Source of the DNA: Asaia bogorensis_B
GTDB lineage: Bacteria > Pseudomonadota > Alphaproteobacteria > Acetobacterales > Acetobacteraceae
DNA: 64,000 nt
Direction: 5' to 3' (one strand)
NCBI RefSeq assembly: GCF_900465315.1
Contig: NZ_UBIX01000016.1
The position numbers and the translations under genes were made by a program. Shown piece by piece: positions 54,481 through 63,038 of the stretch (its first letter is position 1; each line of letters starts with the position of its first letter). The notes beneath the pieces were generated by a model. The model did not search any database. It was not told the origin of the DNA and saw only the letters and a program-made list of their open reading frames with translations.

Positions 54481-54614
54481 GGGGCTTGCCCCGCTGCCCG
54501 GGAGGGGCGAGCCTCCCCTGTGCCAGATTTTCACCAGACAGGTTTCCATGAGGGTGAGTGTCCTTTGGCGAGGCATGGGGCAGCGCACTCATGAGGCATG
54601 ACTTGCCTCTCATG
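54481..54614. repeat. three successive hairpins between divergent genes
   Basis: GGGGCTTGCCCC (54481-54492), GGGAGG-GGCGAG-CCTCCC (54510-54527) and CATGAGGC paired to GCCTC-T-CATG (54590-54614) follow one another in the 329-base gap between the NUP-like gene and gltX. They would fold in either leader RNA. No gene is seen in this gap. Confidence 0.4.
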
Positions 54615-54676
54615 ATACCCGGACAACAAATCGCCATCCGGTAGTGTGGCGCACGCAATCATGCTATGGGAGCGCC

Positions 54677-56083
54677 ATGACCGTTCGCACACGCTTTGCC
54701 CCTTCTCCCACCGGCTTGCTGCATATCGGCAATGCCCGTGCGGCCCTCTTCAATTTCCTTTTTGCCCGCCATCACGGTGGGCAATTCCTGCTCAGAATCG
54801 AGGACACGGACCGCGAGCGCTCGACGCAGCGCGCGGTGGATGTAATTTTCGAAGGGCTGGCCTGGATGGGCATCACCGCGGATGAGGAGCCTGTATTCCA
54901 GTCCACGCGTCAGGGACGCCATACGGAAGTGGCGCAGGAACTGCTTGAAAAGGGTCTGGCCTATCGCTGCTACTGCACGGCAGACGAGTTGAAGCAGATG
55001 CGCGAGGACGCCATCGCGAATGGCCAGCCGCCGCGCTATAATGGCATGTGGCGTGACCGTGATCCCTCTGAAGCTCCCGAGGGAGCGCCTTTCGCCGTGC
55101 GCCTCAAGGCACCGCGCGAGGGTGAGACGATCATTAACGATTTGGTCCAGGGCGAGGTCCGCGTCGCCAATGCCGAAATGGATGATCTGATCATCCTCCG
55201 TTCGGATGGCACACCTACCTATCTGCATGCCGTGGTGTGCGATGACCATGACATGGCGATCACCCATGTGATCCGTGGCGATGATCATCTGACCAACACG
55301 TTTCGTCAGGCGATGATCTATCGCGCCATGGGCTGGGATCTGCCGCATTTCGCCCATCTGCCGCTCATTCACGGACCGGACGGCGCGAAGCTCTCCAAGC
55401 GTCACGGCGCACAGTCAGTGGTCGAATTCCGCGATGAGGGCTTTCTGCCGGAGGCGCTGTGCAATTACCTGCTGCGTCTGGGCTGGGGTCATGGCGATGC
55501 CGAGATCCTCAACCGTGAAGAGCAGATCCGTCTGTTCGATCTGGATGGCGTCGGCCGCTCACCCTCACGCATGGATTACGTCAAGCTGACGCATCTGAAC
55601 GGTGTCTATATGCGTGAGGCCGATGATGCCCGTCTGACCGACGATGTGATCGAACGCCTGAAGGAACGCGAGGACGTGACAGTGGATGATGCGCTGCACG
55701 CCCGCGTGCTGACGCTGATGCCGGGCCTCAAGGAGCGCGCCAAGCTTCTGACAGACCTCGCCGACAGCGCGGCGTTTCTTGGTCGTTCCCTGCCCTTTAC
55801 CTATGACGCCAAGGCACAGAAGCAGCTTTCGGAAGAAGGCAAGGATGTGCTGCGCGGTGTAGCGCAGGCCCTCGCTCTGGTGGAGCCATTCGAAGCGTCG
55901 GCCATTGATGGCGCCCTTCGCGAATTCGCCGAGGCGAAAGCCATCAAGCTGGGTCAGGTTGCCCAGCCCCTGCGTGCGGCCATGACCGGCAGCACGGTAT
56001 CGCCCGGTATCGACCTGACACTGCAAGCCCTTGGCCGGGACGAGGTTCTGGCCCGTATAGGAGCCGCGATCGCGCATGGCTGA
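54677..56083 (+). CDS. gltX: glutamyl-tRNA synthetase
   Basis: A 468-residue class Ic synthetase that charges tRNA(Glu) (and possibly tRNA(Gln) in bacteria using the amidotransferase route). The HIGH motif reads L-L-H-I-G-N-A-R and the KMSKS motif K-L-S-K-R-H-G. The C-terminal anticodon-binding helices are complete. ATG 54677 has TATGGGAG upstream. Its last 8 bases overlap the pyrB start. Confidence 0.95.
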   Translation: MTVRTRFAPSPTGLLHIGNARAALFNFLFARHHGGQFLLRIEDTDRERSTQRAVDVIFEGLAWMGITADEEPVFQSTRQGRHTEVAQELLEKGLAYRCYCTADELKQMREDAIANGQPPRYNGMWRDRDPSEAPEGAPFAVRLKAPREGETIINDLVQGEVRVANAEMDDLIILRSDGTPTYLHAVVCDDHDMAITHVIRGDDHLTNTFRQAMIYRAMGWDLPHFAHLPLIHGPDGAKLSKRHGAQSVVEFRDEGFLPEALCNYLLRLGWGHGDAEILNREEQIRLFDLDGVGRSPSRMDYVKLTHLNGVYMREADDARLTDDVIERLKEREDVTVDDALHARVLTLMPGLKERAKLLTDLADSAAFLGRSLPFTYDAKAQKQLSEEGKDVLRGVAQALALVEPFEASAIDGALREFAEAKAIKLGQVAQPLRAAMTGSTVSPGIDLTLQALGRDEVLARIGAAIAHG

Positions 56084-57017
56084 CACGCTCACCCGACGGC
56101 ATCATCTGCTCGGCCTTGAGGGCATGAGCGCCGAGGAGATCACCCCCTATCTCGATCTCGCGGCCAATTATGCCCTGCTGAGCCGTTCGCGCACCGCCCC
56201 GCGTGATGCGCTGCGCGGCCGGACGGTGATCAACATGTTCTTTGAGGACAGCACCCGCACACGCACGAGCTTCGAGCTGGCGGGCAAGCGTCTGGGGGCG
56301 GATGTCATCAACATGACGGTCGCCACCTCTTCGGTGAACAAGGGCGAGACGCTGCTCGACACGGCGGCCACGCTCAACGCCATGCGCTGCGACCTGCTGG
56401 TGGTCCGTCACGCGGCCTCGGGTGCGCCAGCCCTGCTGGCCCAGAAGGTCGAGGCCAGTGTGGTCAATGCCGGTGACGGCATGCATGAGCACCCGACACA
56501 GGCCCTGCTCGATGCCCTGACCATCAAGCGCCATCTAGGCACACTCAGCGGGCTGACTGTCGCGATCTGTGGTGATGTCGGCCATAGCCGTGTCGCGCGC
56601 TCGAACATCCATCTGCTGACCGCCATGGGCAGCAAGGTGCGTCTGGTGGGACCGCCCACCCTCGTTCCTGCGGCGATGGCTTCGCTGGGTTCGGTCACGA
56701 TCCATCATGATATGGAAAGCGGCCTGCGTGATGCCGATGTGGTCATGACGCTGCGCCTGCAGCGCGAGCGCATGGGCGCCGGGCTGGTGCCGAGTGCTCG
56801 TGAGTTCTTCCGTTTCTATGGCGTCGACAGCCGCCGCCTCGCCCTGGCGAAACCCGGCGCACTGGTCATGCATCCGGGTCCGATGAATCGCGGTGTCGAA
56901 ATAGCCTCGGACGTGGCGGACTCAGCGCAGAGCGTCATTCAGGAACAGGTCGAAATGGGCGTGGCCGTGCGCATGGCCGTGCTCGACCGACTCTCACGTA
57001 TGCGGACAGCGTCATGA
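56076..57017 (+). CDS. pyrB: aspartate carbamoyltransferase catalytic subunit
   Basis: A 313-residue enzyme for the first committed pyrimidine step. The carbamoyl-phosphate site reads F-F-E-D-S-T-R-T-R-T-S-F-E, and H-E-H-P-T-Q-A-L-L-D and H-P-G-P-M-N-R-G are present. No pyrI regulatory gene is nearby. It overlaps gltX by 8 bases and the following dihydroorotase-like gene by 4 bases (ATGA), so the two proteins are probably made together, which fits a PyrB-PyrX complex. Confidence 0.96.
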   Translation: MADTLTRRHHLLGLEGMSAEEITPYLDLAANYALLSRSRTAPRDALRGRTVINMFFEDSTRTRTSFELAGKRLGADVINMTVATSSVNKGETLLDTAATLNAMRCDLLVVRHAASGAPALLAQKVEASVVNAGDGMHEHPTQALLDALTIKRHLGTLSGLTVAICGDVGHSRVARSNIHLLTAMGSKVRLVGPPTLVPAAMASLGSVTIHHDMESGLRDADVVMTLRLQRERMGAGLVPSAREFFRFYGVDSRRLALAKPGALVMHPGPMNRGVEIASDVADSAQSVIQEQVEMGVAVRMAVLDRLSRMRTAS

Positions 57018-58303
57018 CCGATCTCATTTTCGAAAATGTCCGGCTGATCGATCCGGTAACGGGTCAGGAGTCGCTTTCGCGCCTGCGCGTTTCGGATGGT
57101 CGCATCGCGGGGCGTGACAAGGCTGGCGCCGAAGGTGCGCCGGAAGGGGCCCAGAGTATCGATGGTCAGGGCGCGGTTCTCTGCCCCGGCTTGGTCGATA
57201 TGCGTGTTGCGATCGGCGAGCCGGGTTTTGAATATCGCGAAACCATCGCCTCCTGCGCCCGTGCTGCGGTTGCCGGTGGCGTGACAACGCTGGCGGCCCT
57301 GCCCAACTCCAAACCTGCCATCGACGAGCCCGCTCTGGTGCGCCTGCTGCGTGGCCGTGGCGAGGAAACAGGCCTCGTCACCATCCTGCCCTACGGCGCG
57401 CTCACCAAGGGCTGCAAGGGTGAGGAAATGGCCGAGCTTGGCATGTTGCGCGAAGCCGGGGCGGTTGCCTTTACCGATGGTATTCATGCCATTGCCGACA
57501 CCAAGCGCATGCGCCAGCTTCTGGCCTATGCCAAGGGGATTGGCGCTCTGGTGGTGCAGCACCCGGAAGACCCGTCTCTGGCAAAAGGGGGCGCCGCCAC
57601 GGCGGGAGCACTGGCAACCCGCATGGGCCTGCCCCAGATACCTGCCGCTGCTGAGGCCATTCTGATTGCCCGCGATATCCGTCTTGCGGAAATGACCGGC
57701 GCCCCCTTGCATTTCGGCCATGTCTCGACCGGCGAAGGGCTCGATCTGATCCGTCAGGCCAAGGCCCGGGGTCTGGCCATTACCTGCGACACGGCGCCCC
57801 CCTATTTTGCGCTGAATGAAGAGGCGATTGGCGAATTTCGTACCTACGCCAAGCTTTCGCCCCCGTTGCGTGCAGAAGAGGACCGTCTGGCGGTCTGTGC
57901 GGCGCTCGCGGATGGGACAATCGACGCCATTGCCTCGGACCATGCGCCATGGGACGCCGATGACAAGCGCCTGCCTTTCGCTCAGGCCTGCGCAGGCGGG
58001 ACAGGCCTGACCACGCTGCTGGGTGTCGGTCTGTCTCTCGTACATGACGACGTGCTTACCTTGACGCAACTCATTGCGCTGCTCACCCGCCGCCCTGCCC
58101 GGTTGCTGGGCAGCGATGCCGGAACGCTGGACGACGGCGCAAGCGCCGATCTGTGCCTGTTCGACCCCGCAGCTGAATGGGTGGTTGAAGCGGGCGAACA
58201 GCCCGGACGTGCGCAGAACACACCCTTTGATGGCAAGCGTCTCAAGGGGCGCGTGCTAGGGACATGGAAGAGCGGACAGCGCGTTTTTGATGGTGCTGCC
58301 TGA
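57014..58303 (+). CDS. dihydroorotase-like protein lacking HxH ligands (PyrX/PyrC' type)
   Basis: A 429-residue amidohydrolase-fold protein of the dihydroorotase family. Active enzymes have D-x-H-x-H in this place; here it reads D-M-R-V-A (Arg 64, Ala 66), so both beta-metal histidines are lost. Later ligand positions are kept (Q-H-P-E-D, F-G-H-V-S, S-D-H-A-P-W). This fits the inactive PyrC'/PyrX that stabilises aspartate carbamoyltransferase in pseudomonads and many alphaproteobacteria. An active dihydroorotase should be encoded elsewhere. Confidence 0.88.
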   Translation: MTDLIFENVRLIDPVTGQESLSRLRVSDGRIAGRDKAGAEGAPEGAQSIDGQGAVLCPGLVDMRVAIGEPGFEYRETIASCARAAVAGGVTTLAALPNSKPAIDEPALVRLLRGRGEETGLVTILPYGALTKGCKGEEMAELGMLREAGAVAFTDGIHAIADTKRMRQLLAYAKGIGALVVQHPEDPSLAKGGAATAGALATRMGLPQIPAAAEAILIARDIRLAEMTGAPLHFGHVSTGEGLDLIRQAKARGLAITCDTAPPYFALNEEAIGEFRTYAKLSPPLRAEEDRLAVCAALADGTIDAIASDHAPWDADDKRLPFAQACAGGTGLTTLLGVGLSLVHDDVLTLTQLIALLTRRPARLLGSDAGTLDDGASADLCLFDPAAEWVVEAGEQPGRAQNTPFDGKRLKGRVLGTWKSGQRVFDGAA

Positions 58304-58953
58304 TGATCCATCATCTGCTCACGCCACCTTTCCTGCTTTGTGCCGGTATCGCCTATCTGCTGGGCAGCATCCCTTTCGGGTTGCTGATCAGCCGTGTCGG
58401 CGGGGCGGGTGACATACGCAAGATCGGCTCGGGCAATATCGGCGCGACGAACGTCCTGCGCACGGGTCGCAAAGGTCTGGCTGCGGCAACCCTGCTGCTC
58501 GACGGACTCAAGGGGGCACTGGCGGTGCTCTTGGTCCGGCTTTTGCTTGATGGCGACATCCAGACAGGTATGGCTGTCGCCGCAGTCTGTGTCGTGATTG
58601 GTCATTGCTTTCCGGTCTGGCTTGGCTTTCGCGGGGGCAAGGGCGTTGCGACCGGGCTGGGGGCGCTGTTTGCCCTGTGCTGGCCCGTGGGCATTGCCTG
58701 CTGTCTGGTCTGGTTGGCGGTTGCCAAACTCTCCCATATCTCATCAGCAGGGGCGCTGGCCGCTTTTGCCGTGGCACCGTTCATCATGGCCCCGCTGAGT
58801 GAACAGCCCGTGCACAGCCCGCTCTCCATCGCGACACTCCTCCTGACACTCATCATTCTCCTGCGTCACACGAGTAATATCCGGCGTCTGCTCACGGGGC
58901 GGGAATCGCGAATCAATATTGACCCGCCGCCCCAGACCAAGCGGGAAATCTGA
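58303..58953 (+). CDS. plsY: acyl-phosphate:glycerol-3-phosphate acyltransferase
   Basis: A 216-residue membrane enzyme that makes lysophosphatidic acid from acyl phosphate. The motifs are G-S-I-P-F-G-L (region 1), G-S-G-N-I-G-A-T-N (region 2) and F-R-G-G-K-G-V-A-T (region 3). The ATG at 58303 shares one base with the preceding TGA. It is co-transcribed with pyrB-pyrX and dprA. Confidence 0.95.
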   Translation: MIHHLLTPPFLLCAGIAYLLGSIPFGLLISRVGGAGDIRKIGSGNIGATNVLRTGRKGLAAATLLLDGLKGALAVLLVRLLLDGDIQTGMAVAAVCVVIGHCFPVWLGFRGGKGVATGLGALFALCWPVGIACCLVWLAVAKLSHISSAGALAAFAVAPFIMAPLSEQPVHSPLSIATLLLTLIILLRHTSNIRRLLTGRESRINIDPPPQTKREI

Positions 58954-58959
58954 CCCATC

Positions 58960-60087
58960 ATGTCGGCCGTACCCCAGGGAAATGAACGGCTCGACATTGT
59001 GCGCCTGGCCCGCACGGATGGCATCGGCCCTGTCAACTTCCGACGGTTGATGAATGAGCACGGGACTGCCGGCGCCGCCATCGAGGCATTGCCCGAACGC
59101 GTGCGCAAGGCGGGACGGCGCGCCACCATTGCCATCCCGACGAGAGACAGTGTCGAAGCTGAGCAGGAGAGGCTGGCGCAACACGGTGGGCGCATGTTGC
59201 TTCTTGGCGACCCGGACTACCCCACCCTCCTCTCACGCATTACCGATGCTCCCCCCGTTCTGAGCCTATGGGGCCAGGCTGAAAAACTGTCACAGAAGGC
59301 CATTGGAATTGTCGGCGCACGCAATGCCTCAGCCGGAGGGTTGCGCATTGCCGAGAGCCTGAGCGGGGTTCTTGCCCAAGAGGGCTGCGTGATCGTGTCG
59401 GGCCTGGCCCGCGGGATCGATACTGTCGCTCATCGTGCGGCCCTGCATCAGGGCATGACGGTTGGTGCCGCAGCGGGCGGTCTCGACTGTTTCTATCCCC
59501 CCGAAAACGAGGCACTCTATCGCGCCATTGCCGAACGGGGCTGCGTTGTGACCGAGGCCCCTCTCGGTACGATTCCCCAAGCCAGTCACTTCCCGCGACG
59601 CAACCGTCTGATCGCCGGCCTCTCTCTGGGCGTCATCCTGATCGAGGCCGCGATGCGCTCAGGCACACTGATCACCGCGCGCCTTGCCCTCGATTACGGA
59701 CGGGACGTGTTTGCCGTTCCGGGCTCACCACTCGACCCACGCTCACGCGGTGGCAACGACCTGTTGCGACAGGGCGCGATTCTGACCGAGACGGCGCAGG
59801 ATGTCCTGAACCAGATCGAAAGCGGCGCACGCACCCGTATCGAACCTCGTTGGACAGGTCTGCCAGGCTTTTCAGAGCCCGAAAGCGCAAGGTTTTCACC
59901 GCCTCCGGACCCCGAGAGCGTCAAAAAAAGAATATGTGAGCTTCTCTCTCCGACGCCTGTGGCAGTTGACGATATCGTGGCGCACTGCCAGTTCTCGGTT
60001 TCCACGGTGCTGTCCGCCCTGTCAGAACTCGAACTTGGCGGCACAGCGACCTTCCTTCCCGGGGGGCAGGTTGTCTTGACAGCCTGA
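58960..60087 (+). CDS. dprA: DNA-processing protein DprA
   Basis: A 375-residue protein that protects incoming single-stranded DNA and loads RecA during transformation. The Rossmann-like DprA fold has I-V-G-A-R-N-A-S, S-G-L-A-R-G-I-D and H-F-P-R-R-N-R-L-I-A. The C-terminal winged-helix-like domain (about 310-375) is present. With comEC in the same window, natural uptake of DNA is plausible. It starts 6 bases after plsY. Confidence 0.94.
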   Translation: MSAVPQGNERLDIVRLARTDGIGPVNFRRLMNEHGTAGAAIEALPERVRKAGRRATIAIPTRDSVEAEQERLAQHGGRMLLLGDPDYPTLLSRITDAPPVLSLWGQAEKLSQKAIGIVGARNASAGGLRIAESLSGVLAQEGCVIVSGLARGIDTVAHRAALHQGMTVGAAAGGLDCFYPPENEALYRAIAERGCVVTEAPLGTIPQASHFPRRNRLIAGLSLGVILIEAAMRSGTLITARLALDYGRDVFAVPGSPLDPRSRGGNDLLRQGAILTETAQDVLNQIESGARTRIEPRWTGLPGFSEPESARFSPPPDPESVKKRICELLSPTPVAVDDIVAHCQFSVSTVLSALSELELGGTATFLPGGQVVLTA

Positions 60088-60128
60088 CCTACCGGTTACG
60101 AACAGGCCGGAGCGGTTCTGGAGTAGAG

Positions 60129-62858
60129 ATGACTGATGTCGTAGTGGTCGAAAGCCCGGCGAAGGCAAAGACCATCAACAAATATCTGGGCGATAATTTC
60201 ATCGTTCTGGCATCCTTCGGCCATGTCCGCGATCTGCCGCCCAAAGACGGCAGCGTGCGGCCTGACGAGAATTTCGCCATGGACTGGCAGACCGATGAGC
60301 GTGGGGCGAGGCAGATCGCCACCATAGCGAAAGCGGTCAAGAACGCCGATACGCTCTATCTCGCCACTGACCCGGATCGCGAAGGCGAGGCCATTTCCTG
60401 GCATGTCCGTGCCGCACTGGAAGAGAAGAACCTGCTGCGCGGCAAGAACGTGCAGCGCGTCACCTTCAATGAGATCACAAAATCAGCCGTGCAGACGGCC
60501 ATGGCGAATCCGCGTGCGCTCGATCAGCCTCTGATCGATGCCTATATGGCCCGCCGTGCGCTTGATTATCTGGTCGGGTTTACCCTCTCACCTGTCTTGT
60601 GGCGCAAACTGCCCGGCAGCCGCAGCGCCGGTCGCGTACAGTCCGTTGCGCTGCGTCTGATCTGCGAGCGCGAGGCCGAGATCGAGGTCTTCAAAAGCCG
60701 CGAATACTGGTCGGTCACAGGGTCTTTCGCGACGCCGCGCAATGCTGCCTTTTCGGCAAGACTGACGCATCTTGATGGCCGCAAGCTCGATCAGTTCGAT
60801 CTGGACAACGCCGAGAAAGCCCATGCGGCGCGCGATCTCGTCGCCTCAACAGGCTTCAAGGTCCGCTCCGTCGAGCGCAAGAAGGCCAGACGCAACCCGC
60901 CCGCGCCGTTCACCACCTCGACGCTGCAACAGGAAGCCTCGCGCAAGATCGGCATGAGCGCGCAATCGACCATGCGTGCTGCCCAGCAGCTCTATGAAGG
61001 TGTCGATCTGGGCGGCGAGACGGTCGGTCTGATCACCTATATGCGTACCGATGGTGTGACGATGGCGGCCGAGGCCGTCCACGCCATCCGCGACATGATC
61101 GGGAGCAGTTACGGCGCGCCCTATCTGCCGGAAAAACCGCGCGTCTATACCAGCAAGGCCAAGAATGCGCAGGAAGCGCATGAGGCTATTCGCCCCACCG
61201 ATGTCACGCGCACGCCTGAGTCAATGGCCCGGCATCTCTCGGGTGAACAGATGCGCCTGTATGAGCTGATCTGGAAACGCGCCGTCGCGTCACAGATGCA
61301 GTCGGCAGAGCTCGATCAGGTTGTGGTCGATCTGTCCGATGCCGTGCAGCGCACCATTCTGCGCGCCAATGGCTCGATCATCGCGTTTGACGGTTATCTC
61401 AAGCTCTATAGCGAGGGGCGTGACGATACCAAATCGGATGAGGATGAAGGCCGCGTCCTGCCAGCCATGAGCGAGGGTGATGCGCTCTCGACCCGTGGTG
61501 TCGAGGCTGACCAGCATTTCACCCAGCCGCCGCCGCGCTTCTCGGAAGCCAGCCTGGTCAAGCGTATGGAAGAAATCGGCATTGGCCGTCCCTCGACCTA
61601 TGCCTCGATCCTGACCGTTCTGCGCGACCGCAATTATGTGCGTCTGGATGCGCGGCGCTTCATTCCCGAGGATCGCGGCCGGCTGGTCACGGCATTCCTG
61701 ACCTCCTTCTTTGAACGCTACGTGGACACCGATTTCACGGCGACGCTTGAAGAACAGCTCGATGACATCTCCGATGGTCGCGCCGACTGGCACGACATCA
61801 TGGCTGCGTTCTGGCGCGATTTTTCGGCGGCCGTAGCACAGACCAAGGACCTCAAGATCTCGGATGTCATCGACGCGCTCGATGAGGATCTGGGCTCGCA
61901 TTTCTTCCCTGCGCGTGAAGATGGCGGTGACCCAAGGCAGTGCACGGCCTGTGGCACGGGGCGCCTGGGGCTGCGTCTTGGCAAGTTCGGGGCCTTCATC
62001 GGCTGCTCGAATTATCCGACCTGCCAGTTCACCCGTCGCCTCGTGGCCGAGGATGGTGGCGAGGGCGAGACGCTCAAGGAAGGGATGAAAAGCCTCGGTC
62101 AGGATCCGGAAACGGGTGAGGAAGTGACCGTGCGTCGCGGGCCTTACGGTCTTTATATCCAGCGCGGTGAGGCCGACCCCGAGAACAAGAAGATCAAACC
62201 CAAGCGCACCACCATCCCCAAGGGGCTGGAGGGCGACAAGCTGACGCTGGACAAGGCGATCGGCCTTCTCTCCCTGCCACGCAAGCTGGGCCCTCATCCT
62301 GAAACCGGCGAGATGATCGAGGCCGGGCTCGGGCGTTTTGGCCCCTATGTGAAGATGGGGTCCATTTTCGGTACGCTCGATGCCGATGATGACGTGCTGA
62401 CCGTTGGGCTCAATCGCGCCATCGACTCGCTGGCCAAAAAGCTGGCATCGATTCGCAATCTCGGTGCTCATCCCAAGGACGGCGAGGCCGTGATGGTCCG
62501 CAAGGGACGATTTGGCCCTTACGTGCAGCATGGGCAGGTCGTGGCCAATCTGGCCAAGGGCCAGATGATGGATGACGTGACCCTCGATGAGGCTCTGGCG
62601 CTTCTGGCCGAAAAGGGGAAACCCCTGAAGGCCAAGGGCAAGACCACACGCAAGACCACGCCCAAAGCCGCGTCGGGCGACGCAGCGACCGAAAAGGCCA
62701 CGCCTCGCAGGAAGGCCGCGCCTAAAGCTGCCGCCAAGAAACCGGCAGCCAAAAAGGCGGCACCCGCCAGAAAAAAAGCCCCAGAAAAGGCGGGGGATGA
62801 GAAACCAGCGAGGAAATCACGCGCTTCAAGGACAACAGATGGTGATGACGCCGCGTAA
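60129..62858 (+). CDS. topA: DNA topoisomerase I
   Basis: A 909-residue type IA topoisomerase that relaxes negative supercoils. The TOPRIM domain begins V-V-V-E-S-P-A-K-A-K-T and has D-P-D-R-E-G-E. The catalytic tyrosine is Tyr 304 in I-T-Y-M-R-T-D-G. One four-cysteine zinc finger (C-T-A-C... C-S-N-Y-P-T-C) is followed by topoisomerase repeats and a Lys/Ala-rich tail of about 80 residues, which is common in this order. It starts 41 bases after dprA. Confidence 0.97.
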   Translation: MTDVVVVESPAKAKTINKYLGDNFIVLASFGHVRDLPPKDGSVRPDENFAMDWQTDERGARQIATIAKAVKNADTLYLATDPDREGEAISWHVRAALEEKNLLRGKNVQRVTFNEITKSAVQTAMANPRALDQPLIDAYMARRALDYLVGFTLSPVLWRKLPGSRSAGRVQSVALRLICEREAEIEVFKSREYWSVTGSFATPRNAAFSARLTHLDGRKLDQFDLDNAEKAHAARDLVASTGFKVRSVERKKARRNPPAPFTTSTLQQEASRKIGMSAQSTMRAAQQLYEGVDLGGETVGLITYMRTDGVTMAAEAVHAIRDMIGSSYGAPYLPEKPRVYTSKAKNAQEAHEAIRPTDVTRTPESMARHLSGEQMRLYELIWKRAVASQMQSAELDQVVVDLSDAVQRTILRANGSIIAFDGYLKLYSEGRDDTKSDEDEGRVLPAMSEGDALSTRGVEADQHFTQPPPRFSEASLVKRMEEIGIGRPSTYASILTVLRDRNYVRLDARRFIPEDRGRLVTAFLTSFFERYVDTDFTATLEEQLDDISDGRADWHDIMAAFWRDFSAAVAQTKDLKISDVIDALDEDLGSHFFPAREDGGDPRQCTACGTGRLGLRLGKFGAFIGCSNYPTCQFTRRLVAEDGGEGETLKEGMKSLGQDPETGEEVTVRRGPYGLYIQRGEADPENKKIKPKRTTIPKGLEGDKLTLDKAIGLLSLPRKLGPHPETGEMIEAGLGRFGPYVKMGSIFGTLDADDDVLTVGLNRAIDSLAKKLASIRNLGAHPKDGEAVMVRKGRFGPYVQHGQVVANLAKGQMMDDVTLDEALALLAEKGKPLKAKGKTTRKTTPKAASGDAATEKATPRRKAAPKAAAKKPAAKKAAPARKKAPEKAGDEKPARKSRASRTTDGDDAA

Positions 62859-63038
62859 TTTGCGTTTTTGATGCCACAGACCGTGGCAAAAACGTCGCTC
62901 TCCCTGTTAGGCTCCCTTTCGCGGTCCAGGCAGGACCGTTAAAGCGGCACTCGATGGGGGAAGCCATCGCCCTGATGGTCAAGGTCACCGGCTCTGAACA
63001 ACGTTCCTTTCCTGACTGGCGCGCCCTCACGAGGGCTT

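Noticed and set aside
61290..62531. Minus-strand open frame opposite topA
   Set aside because: It lies inside topA, whose motifs run through the whole region.
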